The notes under the pieces are model-generated. The model was not told the DNA's origin. It searched no databases and saw nothing but the letters and a program-made list of their open reading frames with translations. Positions 39,408 to 49,599 of a DNA stretch of 64,000 nucleotides are shown here, in pieces. Within the stretch, counting starts at the first letter, position 1. Each line of letters opens with the position of its first letter. Source of the stretch: Ancylobacter polymorphus (GTDB taxonomy: Bacteria > Pseudomonadota > Alphaproteobacteria > Rhizobiales > Xanthobacteraceae); contig NZ_JAUSUI010000007.1 of NCBI RefSeq assembly GCF_030813495.1, positions 124,001 to 188,000 on the forward strand, given 5' to 3'. A program made the translations under genes and the position numbers.

Positions 39408-40535
39408 ATGGCCTGGTCGCTCACCGTCGGATATGTCTATGGTACCGCGGTCCGCATTCACGTGACCTTTCTGCTCTTTCTCGCCTGGATCTGGGTCGCC
39501 TATTACCAGAGGGGCGGGGCGGGCGCGGCGTGGGACGGCGTCGCCTTCGTGGCGTTGCTTTTCCTTTGCGTGCTGCTGCACGAGTTCGGCCATATCTTCG
39601 CGGCGCGGCGCTACGGGGTGAAGACGCCGGAGGTCACGCTCTGGCCGTTCGGCGGCATCGCCCGGCTGGAGCGGATCCCGGAAAAGCCCTCGGAAGAGCT
39701 GGTGGTGGCGCTGGCCGGACCGGCGGTGAATGTGGTCATCGCCGCCGTGCTGCTGCTCTTGCTCGGCGGCAATGTCGGGATGGAGCACATTGAGAGCATC
39801 GAAAACCCGCAGGTGAGCTTGCTCGCCAAGCTCGCCGCCGCCAACATCTTTCTCGTGGTGTTCAATCTCATTCCCGCCTTTCCCATGGATGGCGGGCGGG
39901 TGCTGCGCGCGTTGCTGGCAATGCGTATGAGCCATGCGCAGGCGACGCAGACGGCGGCCTCCATCGGGCAGGGCCTGGCCATCGGCCTCGGCGTGCTTGG
40001 CATTTTCGGCAACCCGATGCTGATCATCATCGCCGTCTTCGTCTTCCTTGCCGCGTCCGGCGAGGCCGGGCAGGTGCAGATGAAGCAGGTGGCGCAGGGC
40101 CTGCTGGTGGAAGACGCGATGATCACCCAGTTCGAGACGCTGGGCCCGACGGCGAGCGTCGGCGATGCGGCGGAAGCGCTGATCCGCACCACCCAGAAGG
40201 AGTTTCCCATTGTCGACGGCGCGGTGCATCTGCGCGGCGTGCTCACCCGCGACGCCATGATCCGCGCGCTGCAGGCGCAGGGGCCCGGCGCGTCGGTGCT
40301 GGAAGCGATGGCGGAGGTGCCGACGGTCGGCACCCGCACCCCGCTCGACCGCGCGCTGGCGCTCATCACCCAGCGCGGCGCCCCCGTCGTCGGCGTGGTG
40401 GATTCCGGCGGCAGGCTGGTGGGCCTGCTCTCGCCGGAGAATGTCGGCGAGATGATGATGCTGCGCGCCGCCCAGCCGGACGCCCGCTTCGGGCCCTGGG
40501 CGAAGCGCAGCCCGCCCGCGCGGCCGGTCGCCTGA
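39408..40535 (+). CDS. site-2 protease (M50) with CBS domains
   Basis: A 375-residue membrane metalloprotease. The zinc motif HEFGH is at residues 58-62 inside a helix, and the second ligand motif NLIPAFPMDGGRVLR follows near 155. Residues about 230-355 form a CBS-domain pair that may bind adenosyl ligands. Proteases of this group cleave transmembrane substrates such as anti-sigma factors; the substrate here is unknown. The start is set by TAAGGAGA before the ATG at 39408; an upstream extension overlaps the PPOX gene. Confidence 0.92.
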   Translation: MAWSLTVGYVYGTAVRIHVTFLLFLAWIWVAYYQRGGAGAAWDGVAFVALLFLCVLLHEFGHIFAARRYGVKTPEVTLWPFGGIARLERIPEKPSEELVVALAGPAVNVVIAAVLLLLLGGNVGMEHIESIENPQVSLLAKLAAANIFLVVFNLIPAFPMDGGRVLRALLAMRMSHAQATQTAASIGQGLAIGLGVLGIFGNPMLIIIAVFVFLAASGEAGQVQMKQVAQGLLVEDAMITQFETLGPTASVGDAAEALIRTTQKEFPIVDGAVHLRGVLTRDAMIRALQAQGPGASVLEAMAEVPTVGTRTPLDRALALITQRGAPVVGVVDSGGRLVGLLSPENVGEMMMLRAAQPDARFGPWAKRSPPARPVA

Positions 40536-40550
40536 CGGGAGCCGGTCCGC

Positions 40551-40853
<303 letters not shown>

Positions 40854-41021
40854 TCAAGGTGGGGCCAAAGCGGGTGGGTTCAAGGGTTTGAGGTGGCCGC
40901 GCGCGTCGACCACCCGGCGCGGAACCTTGCGCAGGCCCGCGCGTTGTCGGCAACGTCGCGCCTCGTTCCCGCGCGCGCGGGCGCGGCGGCCTCCGACCCT
41001 CTGCGCGCGAGGAGTAGGTTC

Positions 41022-41255
41022 ATGACTCTCGATCACGAGCCCGTCCGGCTGCAATACTGGCCGCCCTCCCACACCGTGGATGCCCCTGACAAATGGCCCG
41101 ATTCCTACGAATTCGGCTCGGTGGAAGATGCGGTCGCCTTCGCCATGACCCAGTCGCCTTCCCATCGCGAGGTGGCGTGGCTGCGCACGGCCGAGGGCGA
41201 AATCCTCAAGCCCGCGCAGATTCGCCGGCTGTGGGAATTGCGGCGCGACCATTGA
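41022..41255 (+). CDS. small conserved hypothetical protein
   Basis: A 77-residue soluble protein without signal or helix. It begins MTLDHEPVRLQYWPPS and contains SVEDAVAFAMTQ and LKPAQIRRLWE. A GAGGAG site precedes the ATG by six bases, and codon use fits neighbours. I do not recognise a family. It precedes typA by 127 bases in the same direction; the terminator-like hairpin before typA could be its own. Confidence 0.7.
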   Translation: MTLDHEPVRLQYWPPSHTVDAPDKWPDSYEFGSVEDAVAFAMTQSPSHREVAWLRTAEGEILKPAQIRRLWELRRDH

Positions 41256-41297
41256 CCGCTTTTTCGCCCGCGAAGGCGTGGCGCGCCGCTTCCGTCG

Positions 41298-41325
41298 TTG
41301 ATCTCGCGGGCTTTGTGAGTATAGT
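41298..41325 (+). promoter_or_regulatory. candidate promoter for typA
   Basis: TTGATC and TATAGT are separated by 16 bases, about 60 bases before the typA ATG. Transcription from here would pass straight into the hairpin at 41342-41366. Confidence 0.45.
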
Positions 41326-41341
41326 GCGCCGCAAAATTCAC

Positions 41342-41371
41342 GCGGGTCCGAAGACTTCGGGCCCGCTTTTT
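41342..41371 (+). terminator. terminator-like hairpin in the typA leader
   Basis: GCGGGTCCGAA-GAC-TTCGGGCCCGC forms an 11-bp stem with one G-U pair followed directly by five T. It ends only 11 bases before the typA ATG. It may terminate the upstream small gene or act as an attenuator for typA; no space remains for another promoter after it. Confidence 0.7.
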
Positions 41372-41382
41372 GGTGTTTTCAT

Positions 41383-43212
<1,830 letters not shown>

Positions 43213-43235
43213 CGCCTGCCTTGGCAACCGATCAA

Positions 43236-43268
43236 GGGCCTGTCCGCTTGCGCGGGCAGGCCCTTTTT
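43236..43268 (+). terminator. intrinsic terminator of typA
   Basis: GGGCCTGTCCGC-TTGC-GCGGGCAGGCCC is a 12-bp stem with one mispaired or G-U position followed by five T, 24 bases after the typA stop. Confidence 0.9.
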
Positions 43269-43372
43269 CATGGGGTCGAAGCGTGACCCTGGCGCCACGG
43301 TGCGGTGGAACGATCGCCCCGACGCTGCGGAAAGCCCTTGATCCTGCGAAGCGCATTTGCTCCCATCAGCTC

Positions 43373-43882
43373 ATGAGCACGCTTCTCGTCGAGACACGCC
43401 GGGCGCGCCTGGCCGATGCAGGCGACATTGCCGATATCCATGATGCGGCATGGCGAGTGGCCTATCGCGGCCTCATCCCCGGTGCCGAGCTGGAGAAGAT
43501 GATCCAGCGCCGGGGCCCCGCCTGGTGGCACACCGCGCTGAAGCGCGGCTCGCGCGTCATTGTCCTCACCTTTGGCGACGCGGTGGCCGGCTATGCCAAT
43601 GTCGGGCGCAACCGTGCGCGCGGGCTGCCCTTCGAGGGCGAAATCTACGAGCTTTATCTGCGGCCGGAATATCAGGGGCTCGGCTTCGGTCGCCGCCTGT
43701 TCGAGGACGCGCGCAAGGAACTCGTCAGCGCCGGCTTTGACGGGCTGGCGGTGTGGGCGCTGGCGGCCAACGATCCGGCCGTGAGCTTCTACCGCGCCAT
43801 GGGCGGGATGGGCGTCGCGCGTTCCACCGAGAGCTTCGGCGGCCGCGCACTGGAGAAGCTGGCCTTCGGCTGGAACGCCTGA
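43373..43882 (+). CDS. GNAT family N-acetyltransferase
   Basis: A 169-residue GNAT acetyltransferase. The acetyl-CoA pyrophosphate-binding motif A is YLRPEYQGLGFGRRLFE (Q-x-x-G-x-G form), with ANDPAVSFYRAMGG as motif B. Acceptor (protein, amine or antibiotic) cannot be told. The ATG at 43373 is used because the longer frame overlaps the typA terminator. Confidence 0.88.
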   Translation: MSTLLVETRRARLADAGDIADIHDAAWRVAYRGLIPGAELEKMIQRRGPAWWHTALKRGSRVIVLTFGDAVAGYANVGRNRARGLPFEGEIYELYLRPEYQGLGFGRRLFEDARKELVSAGFDGLAVWALAANDPAVSFYRAMGGMGVARSTESFGGRALEKLAFGWNA

Positions 43883-43907
43883 CGCCTCCTAGCGACGCTG
43901 GACCCGC

Positions 43908-44243
43908 TCAATCGGCAGCGGAGGCAATGCTTGCCAGCCGGGCGGCGATTTCCTGCCCGTTGCCGATGAGCCTAAAGCTCTTGGTCCGGCCGGTCGCTCC
44001 CGCCAGCAGTTCCACCCGCGAGGGCGCGAGACCGGTCGCCTTGGCCAGCAGTTTCGCCAGCGCGGCATTGGCCTTGCCGTCCTCGGCGGCGACACTGACA
44101 CGCGCTTTCAGCGCGCGCCGCCCGTCGCCGAGTTCGACGATGCCGTCAATCGCATCGCGCCCGCCGCGCGGGGTGGCGCGCACCGTCACCGTCACGCCTT
44201 CGGCCGTCAGCGTCCAGGGCGGCGCCGGAAGGGGCGCGCTCAC
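43908..44243 (-). CDS. DUF167 family protein (YggU-like)
   Basis: A 111-residue small alpha/beta protein of the DUF167/YggU family, with the conserved VTVRATPRGGRDAIDG, ALKARVSVAAEDGKANAALAKLLAK region, in short pieces, and LLAGATGRTKSFRL. It starts at a GTG that overlaps the YggT stop, a pairing conserved across proteobacteria. Function unknown. Confidence 0.9.
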   Translation of the reverse strand: MSAPLPAPPWTLTAEGVTVTVRATPRGGRDAIDGIVELGDGRRALKARVSVAAEDGKANAALAKLLAKATGLAPSRVELLAGATGRTKSFRLIGNGQEIAARLASIASAAD

Positions 44244-44524
44244 GAGCCGGCGACGAGCTCGAACACCAGGTTGCGGATGAAATAGAGCAGGATGATCAGG
44301 ATCACCGGCGAGACGTCGATGCCGCCGAGATTGGGTAGCACACGCCGTAGCGGCGCCAGCACCGGCTCGGTCACCCGCCAGAGGAATTCGCCGATGCTGC
44401 GGACGATGGGGTTGTGCGCGTTGACCACGTTGAACACCACCAGCCAGGACAGGATGGCCGAGGCGATCAGGATCCAGACATAAAGCGTGATCAGCGTGTC
44501 GAACAGCCAGAGAATCGAATACAT
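44240..44524 (-). CDS. YggT family membrane protein
   Basis: A 94-residue two-helix inner-membrane protein with the YggT signature VVNAHNPIVRSIGEFLWRVTEPVLAPLRR (in short pieces) between helices at about 5-30 and 68-88. Linked to osmotic or division-associated envelope functions in other bacteria. Coupled by overlap to DUF167. Confidence 0.92.
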   Translation of the reverse strand: MYSILWLFDTLITLYVWILIASAILSWLVVFNVVNAHNPIVRSIGEFLWRVTEPVLAPLRRVLPNLGGIDVSPVILIILLYFIRNLVFELVAGS

Positions 44525-44714
44525 CGGCAGCCTCGGAGCAGGGGCGGGAGCACGGCGCGGACGTGTCTCGTCACGCGGGAGATTGGGTCTGCGACCGGGT
44601 TTTCCACCGGACCGGACCCGACCCCGAAGCGCCGTCCGCCACGATGCTTAATGCTGCCGCCGCATTGCGGCAACCCTGATTCACAGCCCCGCGCATCAAC
44701 CGTGCCGAGCCGCC

Positions 44715-44743
44715 TTGACACAGCCCCGGCGGCGAACGTACAA
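44715..44743 (+). promoter_or_regulatory. candidate promoter of tRNA-Ala
   Basis: A consensus TTGACA (44715-44720) lies 17 bases before GTACAA (44738-44743), and the tRNA begins 17 bases further on. Confidence 0.6.
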
Positions 44744-44760
44744 GGCGCGGCCTGAGGCTT

Positions 44761-44836
44761 GGGGCCGTAGCTCAGTTGGGAGAGCGCTGCAATCGCACTG
44801 CAGAGGTCAGGGGTTCAAATCCCCTCGGCTCCACCA
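44761..44836 (+). tRNA. tRNA-Ala (anticodon CGC)
   Basis: 76 bases including encoded CCA. The acceptor stem GGGGCCG/CGGCTCC contains the G3-U70 wobble pair that identifies alanine tRNAs. The anticodon arm CTGCA-ATCGCAC-TGCAG gives CGC, reading GCG. The T arm AGGGGTTCAAATCCCCT is canonical. It is a single gene with no integrase or direct repeat nearby. Confidence 0.97.
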
Positions 44837-44937
44837 GGCTTCCGGGCATTTCGGCGCTGATCTAAGCGCCCTCCGATTTCCCTCCGACAACATTACCCTC
44901 GACGTCGGCCTGCGCCGAGCCGCTGTCTCGCCGCAGG

Positions 44938-44953
44938 GTCACGCAGCCGTGAC
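44938..44953. promoter_or_regulatory. inverted repeat GTCACG-N4-CGTGAC
   Basis: Perfect 6-bp arms about 90 bases before the start of the unrecognised membrane protein gene at 45043. Possible operator; its GTCAC/GTGAC core resembles that at 920-936 but the spacing differs. Confidence 0.35.
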
Positions 44954-45042
44954 GCGAGCTCCGCCGGCGACGTGCCTTTACGTCACATTGCGGGCGTAAA
45001 GCCCGGCAAAATAAGCCAAGTTTCTCCACGAAGGTCCCCTGC

Positions 45043-46314
45043 ATGGTATCGGCTCTGCGCGAAGGCGTGTCCGGGCTCGACGTGACCATGCGCCTCACGC
45101 TCGCCGTGCTGGCGCTGGCCTCGGGCGTCTATACCTATCTCGGCGTGCGCGAACTGCTCGACGGCCCGCCCGTCATGACCGTTTTCGCGGCGATCATTTA
45201 TTCGAGCGCGGTCTCTGTCGCGATCTACGCCTTCTGGTCGTTCCTGCTGCGCTTCCTGCCGCATGTGCGCGATGTGGCGAGCCGGCTCTGGCTGACGGCG
45301 GCGATGCTGCTCGGCTCGCTGATGATTATCGCCATGTCGTCCTGGCTGAACGCGGCAGCGCTCGCCGGAGCGGCGGCGATCGAGCAGCACCTCGCGGTAA
45401 CGGTGCAGAATTACACGCGCGACCTCGACACGGCGCATAACCGGGCGCTGGGCGCGCAAAGCCTGCTGCCCGACATTCAATTGGCCTCGACCCGTTTCGC
45501 CCGGCTCGCCGAAGCTGAGCGCGGCGGCGCGCTGACCGGCACGGGCGGCTCCGGCACGGTCGTGCAGCTGCTGAGCCAGATGTCGAGCCAGCTCGACGAT
45601 CTCGCGCGCGAAGTGGCGGCGAGCGGAGAGCGGGCCAAGGCGTTCTATGCCGAGGGCAGCGCGCAGATCGCCCGCATGCGCGAATTCGTTTCCGGCCAGG
45701 GCGACATCAAGGCCCGCTCGGATGCCTTCGGCGCCGAGGCGCTGGCGCTGATCGGCACCATTGCCGCGCTGGAACAGACTTCGATGGCGCCGGCGGTGCG
45801 ACGGGCAGCGGACGATCTCGTCACCGGCTTCATTGCCCCGGCCGCCGATGGCCGCACCGCCGATCTCGCCGGGCGGCAGAGCGCCGTCGTCGGCAGTGTC
45901 GAGAAGGCGGTACAGGCACAGGCCAGCGCGCTCTCTCAGGCAGCCGACAAGATCATCGGCGCCGGCGCGGTGGAGCCGGCGCGTTTCCAGCCGCTCTCCA
46001 CTGCCGAGGCCGTGGTGCGCTATGCCGGCGATTTTCTGCCGAGCTGGGCCGGGGCGATTTCCATCGACCTGCTTCCGGCGGTGCTGGTGCTTATCCTGTG
46101 CGTCGTCCACGCCGCGATCCGGCGCGAAGAGCAGCCGGCCGAGGCGGAGACGATGTCGGCGGCGCAGCTCATCGCCGCGCTGCGGCTGGCCCGTCAGGTG
46201 GGCGAGGAGCGGCGAACGGTCGAGGAGGATGAGAGTTTCGAAGCGGTCATGGCCGAGATGTCGCCGGCCGCCACGGTGACCACCCTACCTGCTGGCCGGG
46301 CCAAGAAGGACTGA
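45043..46314 (+). CDS. unrecognised membrane protein with long helical domain
   Basis: 423 residues. Three hydrophobic helices near the N-terminus (about 16-36, 44-70, 82-108) are followed by a long Ala/Glu/Gln-rich, probably helical, domain (about 110-335), a fourth helix (about 342-365) and a charged cytoplasmic tail. The layout recalls sensory or scaffold proteins, but no HAMP, kinase or GGDEF domain is seen. It starts 8 bases after AAGG. The next gene begins three bases after its stop and encodes a ClpP-like protein, so the two probably act together. Function unknown. Confidence 0.75.
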   Translation: MVSALREGVSGLDVTMRLTLAVLALASGVYTYLGVRELLDGPPVMTVFAAIIYSSAVSVAIYAFWSFLLRFLPHVRDVASRLWLTAAMLLGSLMIIAMSSWLNAAALAGAAAIEQHLAVTVQNYTRDLDTAHNRALGAQSLLPDIQLASTRFARLAEAERGGALTGTGGSGTVVQLLSQMSSQLDDLAREVAASGERAKAFYAEGSAQIARMREFVSGQGDIKARSDAFGAEALALIGTIAALEQTSMAPAVRRAADDLVTGFIAPAADGRTADLAGRQSAVVGSVEKAVQAQASALSQAADKIIGAGAVEPARFQPLSTAEAVVRYAGDFLPSWAGAISIDLLPAVLVLILCVVHAAIRREEQPAEAETMSAAQLIAALRLARQVGEERRTVEEDESFEAVMAEMSPAATVTTLPAGRAKKD

Positions 46315-46317
46315 GCC

Positions 46318-47133
46318 GTGGACGCCGCCGCCCCGCCATCCTCTTCTCCTCCGCTGGCCCGGTGGCGCCGCGCCCTCGGCGAACGGCCGGACGAGACACT
46401 GCTGCGGGTGATCTTCCGCGGCCTGATCGTGCTGTCGGTGGTCGCGGTGGCGTGGGATGTTTATGAGCGCGAACAGGCGTCGCCCGCCCTCCCGGGCGCG
46501 AACCCTTCCGCCCCGGCCGAGGCGCCAGCGGTGCCTTATCTCCCTTCAACCCGGCCGGACCGGGCGGCGCCGGAGAAGGACCGTCGCGGCCGCGCGCCCG
46601 ATTCCGCACTGCGCCAGCCGATGAGCCTCGAATTGCTGGCCGGTGGCCGGCTGGAAGCGCGCGGTACCATCACGCCCGGCACGGCCGAGCGATTGACGGC
46701 CGAACTCGACAAGCGTGGTTCCTATGTGAAGACCGTCGTGCTGAACTCTCCCGGCGGGGCGGTGTCCGATGCCTTGGCCATGGGGCGGGCGATTCGTGCG
46801 CGCGGGCTCGACACCCGTGTCGAGGGAAAGGGCCTGTGCGCCTCGTCCTGCCCGCTTATCTTCGCGGCAGGGGTGGCACGAACGGCCGAGCCCGGCGCGG
46901 CGATCGGCGTGCATCAGGTCTTCGCGGCGCAGCCGCCGGGTATGCCACGCCTCGACGGCGCCGAAGGCATGGCGCAGGCGCAGCGCGTTTCCGCCGAGGC
47001 GCAGCGCCATCTCGTCGAGATGGGAGTCGATCCGAGGGTGTGGATCAATGCCATGGAGACCCCGCCGCAGGAGATGTTCTATTTCACCGCGCCGGAGTTG
47101 CGGGAGCTGAAGCTGGTGACATCACGGTCGTGA
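46318..47133 (+). CDS. membrane-anchored periplasmic ClpP/crotonase-fold protein
   Basis: 271 residues from a GTG. A single helix (about 28-47) anchors it, followed by a Pro/Ala linker and a ClpP/SppA-like domain (about 105-265). Compared with ClpP, VVLNSPGGAVSDALAMGRAIR matches the oxyanion region, Ser176 in CASSCPLIFAAG aligns with the nucleophile and His199 in IGVHQVF with the catalytic His. The two nearby cysteines (Cys174, Cys178) could form a disulphide. Similar periplasmic proteins are found in alphaproteobacteria without known substrate. Coupled to the preceding gene. Confidence 0.8.
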   Translation: MDAAAPPSSSPPLARWRRALGERPDETLLRVIFRGLIVLSVVAVAWDVYEREQASPALPGANPSAPAEAPAVPYLPSTRPDRAAPEKDRRGRAPDSALRQPMSLELLAGGRLEARGTITPGTAERLTAELDKRGSYVKTVVLNSPGGAVSDALAMGRAIRARGLDTRVEGKGLCASSCPLIFAAGVARTAEPGAAIGVHQVFAAQPPGMPRLDGAEGMAQAQRVSAEAQRHLVEMGVDPRVWINAMETPPQEMFYFTAPELRELKLVTSRS

Positions 47134-47278
47134 CGGCAAGAGGTCGCAGCCTGGTGAAAAATCCGCCCAAGCGCGGTCATTTTTGCAATTCATCAATGGC
47201 TTGCCCGCATTGATGCGCGTCATCCCAAAGCGGGCTGGCGCGCCTATATCAAGCGCCTCTCTGACTGGACGTGCCGCC

Positions 47279-47395
47279 ATGAGCGCTCTCGGCTTTCTCC
47301 CCGTTCCCTTCGCCTCGGCCCTGTTCCTCGTGGGCTTCGCCGTCTCCATGATGATCGCCTTCAACGTGCTGGGCGAGCGCGGCGGTAAGTCGTGA
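47279..47395 (+). CDS. possible 38-residue single-helix membrane protein
   Basis: A short frame MSALGFLPVPFASALF... with one hydrophobic helix (about 10-29) and a basic end. It lies in an otherwise empty 375-base gap between the ClpP-like gene and lemA. No strong ribosome site precedes the ATG; a longer version would need a TTG at 47183. Its codon use fits the genome. Could be a real small protein or chance. Confidence 0.4.
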   Translation: MSALGFLPVPFASALFLVGFAVSMMIAFNVLGERGGKS

Positions 47396-47508
47396 CGCGC
47401 TCGCGCCGTGCCGGGCGGGCCCGGCCGCGCGGGAATGGGTGAACTGTCACCCGCTCCGCTCTATAATCGGTGAGCCGCTGCGGCGGCTGCGCTGGGAAAG
47501 GGCCCGTC

Positions 47509-48129
47509 ATGCTGAATCTGTCCCGCCTGTCCGAGCTCTCCCGCCGCCTTCTCGGGCCGCTGCTGCTGGTCATGCTGGCGACCGGCCTCGCCGGCTGCGG
47601 TGTGAACAACATTCCCACCAATGAGGAGAAGGCGAAGGCGGCGTGGAGCGACGTGCTGAACCAGTATCAGCGCCGCGCCGAGCTGATCCCTAACCTCGTC
47701 GAGACGGTGAAGGGCTATGCCCAGCACGAGAACGAGGTCCTCACCCAGGTGACACAGGCGCGGGCGCAGGCGACCTCGATCAAGGTGGACGCTTCCACCA
47801 TTACCGATCCCGAACAGTTCAAGCAGTTCCAGCAGGCGCAGGCGCAGCTTTCCGGCGCGCTCGGCCGGCTGATCGCGGTGTCCGAGGCCTATCCCGACCT
47901 GAAGGCAAACCAGAATTTCCTCGCCCTGCAGGCGCAGATCGAAGGCACGGAGAACCGTATCGCCGTGGCGCGGCGCGATTACATCGAGGCGGTGCGCGTC
48001 TATAATACCGAGTTGCGCACCTTCCCCGGCGTTCTGTGGGCGAGCACGCTCTACCGCAGCAGCAAGCCGATGGAGACCTTCACCATCTCGGAGGAGCAGA
48101 TGAAAGCGCCTCAGGTGAAGTTCAACTGA
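47509..48129 (+). CDS. lemA: LemA family lipoprotein
   Basis: A 206-residue LemA protein. After a hydrophobic signal the lipobox LAGC places a lipidated Cys at residue 30. The LemA core includes WSDVLNQYQRRAELIPNLVETVKGYA, YPDLKANQNFLALQ and ENRIAVARRDY, in pieces. LemA proteins are envelope helical bundles often encoded with TPM-domain proteins, as here, and are thought to act in envelope maintenance. Start at 47509 follows GGGAAAGGG. Confidence 0.92.
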   Translation: MLNLSRLSELSRRLLGPLLLVMLATGLAGCGVNNIPTNEEKAKAAWSDVLNQYQRRAELIPNLVETVKGYAQHENEVLTQVTQARAQATSIKVDASTITDPEQFKQFQQAQAQLSGALGRLIAVSEAYPDLKANQNFLALQAQIEGTENRIAVARRDYIEAVRVYNTELRTFPGVLWASTLYRSSKPMETFTISEEQMKAPQVKFN

Positions 48130-48131
48130 CC

Positions 48132-48959
48132 ATGCGGACCCTCCCGTCTTCGCCTCTGCGGCGTGCCGCCGCGCTCTGGCTGCTGGCGGGGCTGGTGTTT
48201 GCCGGCCTCGCTCTCGGCATGGGCGGGGCGCGGGCGGAACTGACTTTTCCCGCGCTCTCCGGCCGCGTCGTCGATGCCGCGCAGGTGCTGCCCCCTGACG
48301 CCCGTGCGGCGCTGGAGGCGAAGCTCGCTGCGCAGGAAGCGCGCAGCACCGACCAGTTCGTCGTCGCCACCGTGCCCTCGCTTGAGGGCACTTCGGTCGA
48401 GGATTACGCGAACCGGCTGTTCCGCTTCTGGAAGCTCGGCCAGGCCGACAAGAACAATGGCGTGCTGCTGCTGGTCGCGCCCAATGAGCGGCGGGTGCGC
48501 ATCGAGACCGGCTATGGGCTGGAAGGCGTGCTGCCCGATGCGGTGGCGAGCACCATCATCCAGACCGCGATTCTCCCCGATTTCCGGGCCGGCAATGTCG
48601 CTGCTGGCATCGAGAAGGGCGCGGACGCGGTCATCGAGGTGCTCAATCTCGACCCTGAAGAGGCGAAGGCAAGGGCGCGCACCGCCGCCGAGCCGGAGAT
48701 GAGCGCGGAGGACTGGGCGCATCTCGTCTTCATCGTGCTGATGATCGCCTTCTGGGCCTATGTGTTCTACCGCCAGGCGAAGTCCGGCCATCTGCGCACG
48801 CGCGGACGGCGCGGCGCGGGCGCGCTCACCGGCGGCGCCGCCGGCTGGGACTGGTCGCGCCGCAGCGGCGGTGGCGGCTGGTCCGGGGGCAGTGGTGGAG
48901 GCGGATTTTCAGGTGGAGGAGGCTCCTCCGGTGGCGGCGGCGCTTCGGGGAGCTGGTGA
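48132..48959 (+). CDS. TPM-domain protein with Gly-rich tail (YgcG-like)
   Basis: A 275-residue exported protein: signal peptide (about 1-35), TPM/phosphatase-like domain (about 40-170; VVDAAQVLPPDARAALEAKL, NNGVLLLVAPNERRVRIETGYGLEG), a helix (about 195-215), and a Gly/Ser-rich tail to the end. It starts two bases after the lemA stop. Together with LemA it probably forms an envelope complex; Gly-rich tails of this family have been linked to partner contacts, not proven here. Confidence 0.9.
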   Translation: MRTLPSSPLRRAAALWLLAGLVFAGLALGMGGARAELTFPALSGRVVDAAQVLPPDARAALEAKLAAQEARSTDQFVVATVPSLEGTSVEDYANRLFRFWKLGQADKNNGVLLLVAPNERRVRIETGYGLEGVLPDAVASTIIQTAILPDFRAGNVAAGIEKGADAVIEVLNLDPEEAKARARTAAEPEMSAEDWAHLVFIVLMIAFWAYVFYRQAKSGHLRTRGRRGAGALTGGAAGWDWSRRSGGGGWSGGSGGGGFSGGGGSSGGGGASGSW

Positions 48960-49579
48960 TGGCGGCGGGGTTGAGCGAAGCCGAACACGCGCGGGTCGCC
49001 GCCGCCATAGCCGCCGCAGAGGCGACGACGGCCGGCGAGATTCGCGTTCTCGTTCTCACCCGGCCGCTGGTGAGTCACGGCTTTTACGGTTTGATGTGGG
49101 CGGCGCTGCTGGCACTGGTGCTGCCCTGGCCGCTCGCGCTGCTGACCGCGCTCGACACGCCGATGCTGCTCTCGCTGCAGACCTGCGCCTTCATCCTCGC
49201 CGGTGCGGTGCTGATCTTCTCCCCGATCGGTGCCTTCACCGTGCCGCGCTTCGCCCGCGAAGAAGCGGGCCGGGCGGCAGCCATCGACCACTTCCTTACA
49301 CTCGGCGTGCATCAGACGCGCGGGCGCACCGGGGTGCTGATCCTGGTGGCGCCGGGTGACCATCTGGTTGAGGTCGTGGCCGATGAGGCGATCCATGGCC
49401 AGGTGGGACATGACGCCTGGGAGGGCGTGTGCGCCGCCGTGCTGTCCGGCGCCCGCGAGGGGCGGCTTGCCGATGGACTGGCCGACGGCGTGACGGCGGC
49501 GGGGCACATCCTCGCCCGGCATGTGCCGCCGGTTCCCGGCGACGCAAACGAACTGCCGGACCGCATGATCGTGCTTTGA
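48959..49579 (+). CDS. second TPM-domain membrane protein
   Basis: A 206-residue relative of the preceding TPM protein without signal sequence or Gly-rich tail. Two helices (about 43-60 and 70-95) interrupt the domain after a short N-terminal part, and GVLILVAPGDHLVEVVADEAIH is the TPM core. Its ATG overlaps the previous stop in TGATG; a GTG three bases earlier is an alternative. The lemA-TPM-TPM order is widespread in proteobacteria. Confidence 0.88.
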   Translation: MAAGLSEAEHARVAAAIAAAEATTAGEIRVLVLTRPLVSHGFYGLMWAALLALVLPWPLALLTALDTPMLLSLQTCAFILAGAVLIFSPIGAFTVPRFAREEAGRAAAIDHFLTLGVHQTRGRTGVLILVAPGDHLVEVVADEAIHGQVGHDAWEGVCAAVLSGAREGRLADGLADGVTAAGHILARHVPPVPGDANELPDRMIVL

Positions 49580-49599
49580 GTGCCGCGTGCGGAGGCGGC

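Noticed and set aside
44761-44836. tRNA-Ala as an integration site for a genomic island
   Set aside because: No integrase, no repeat of the tRNA 3' end and no mobile genes are found on either side.
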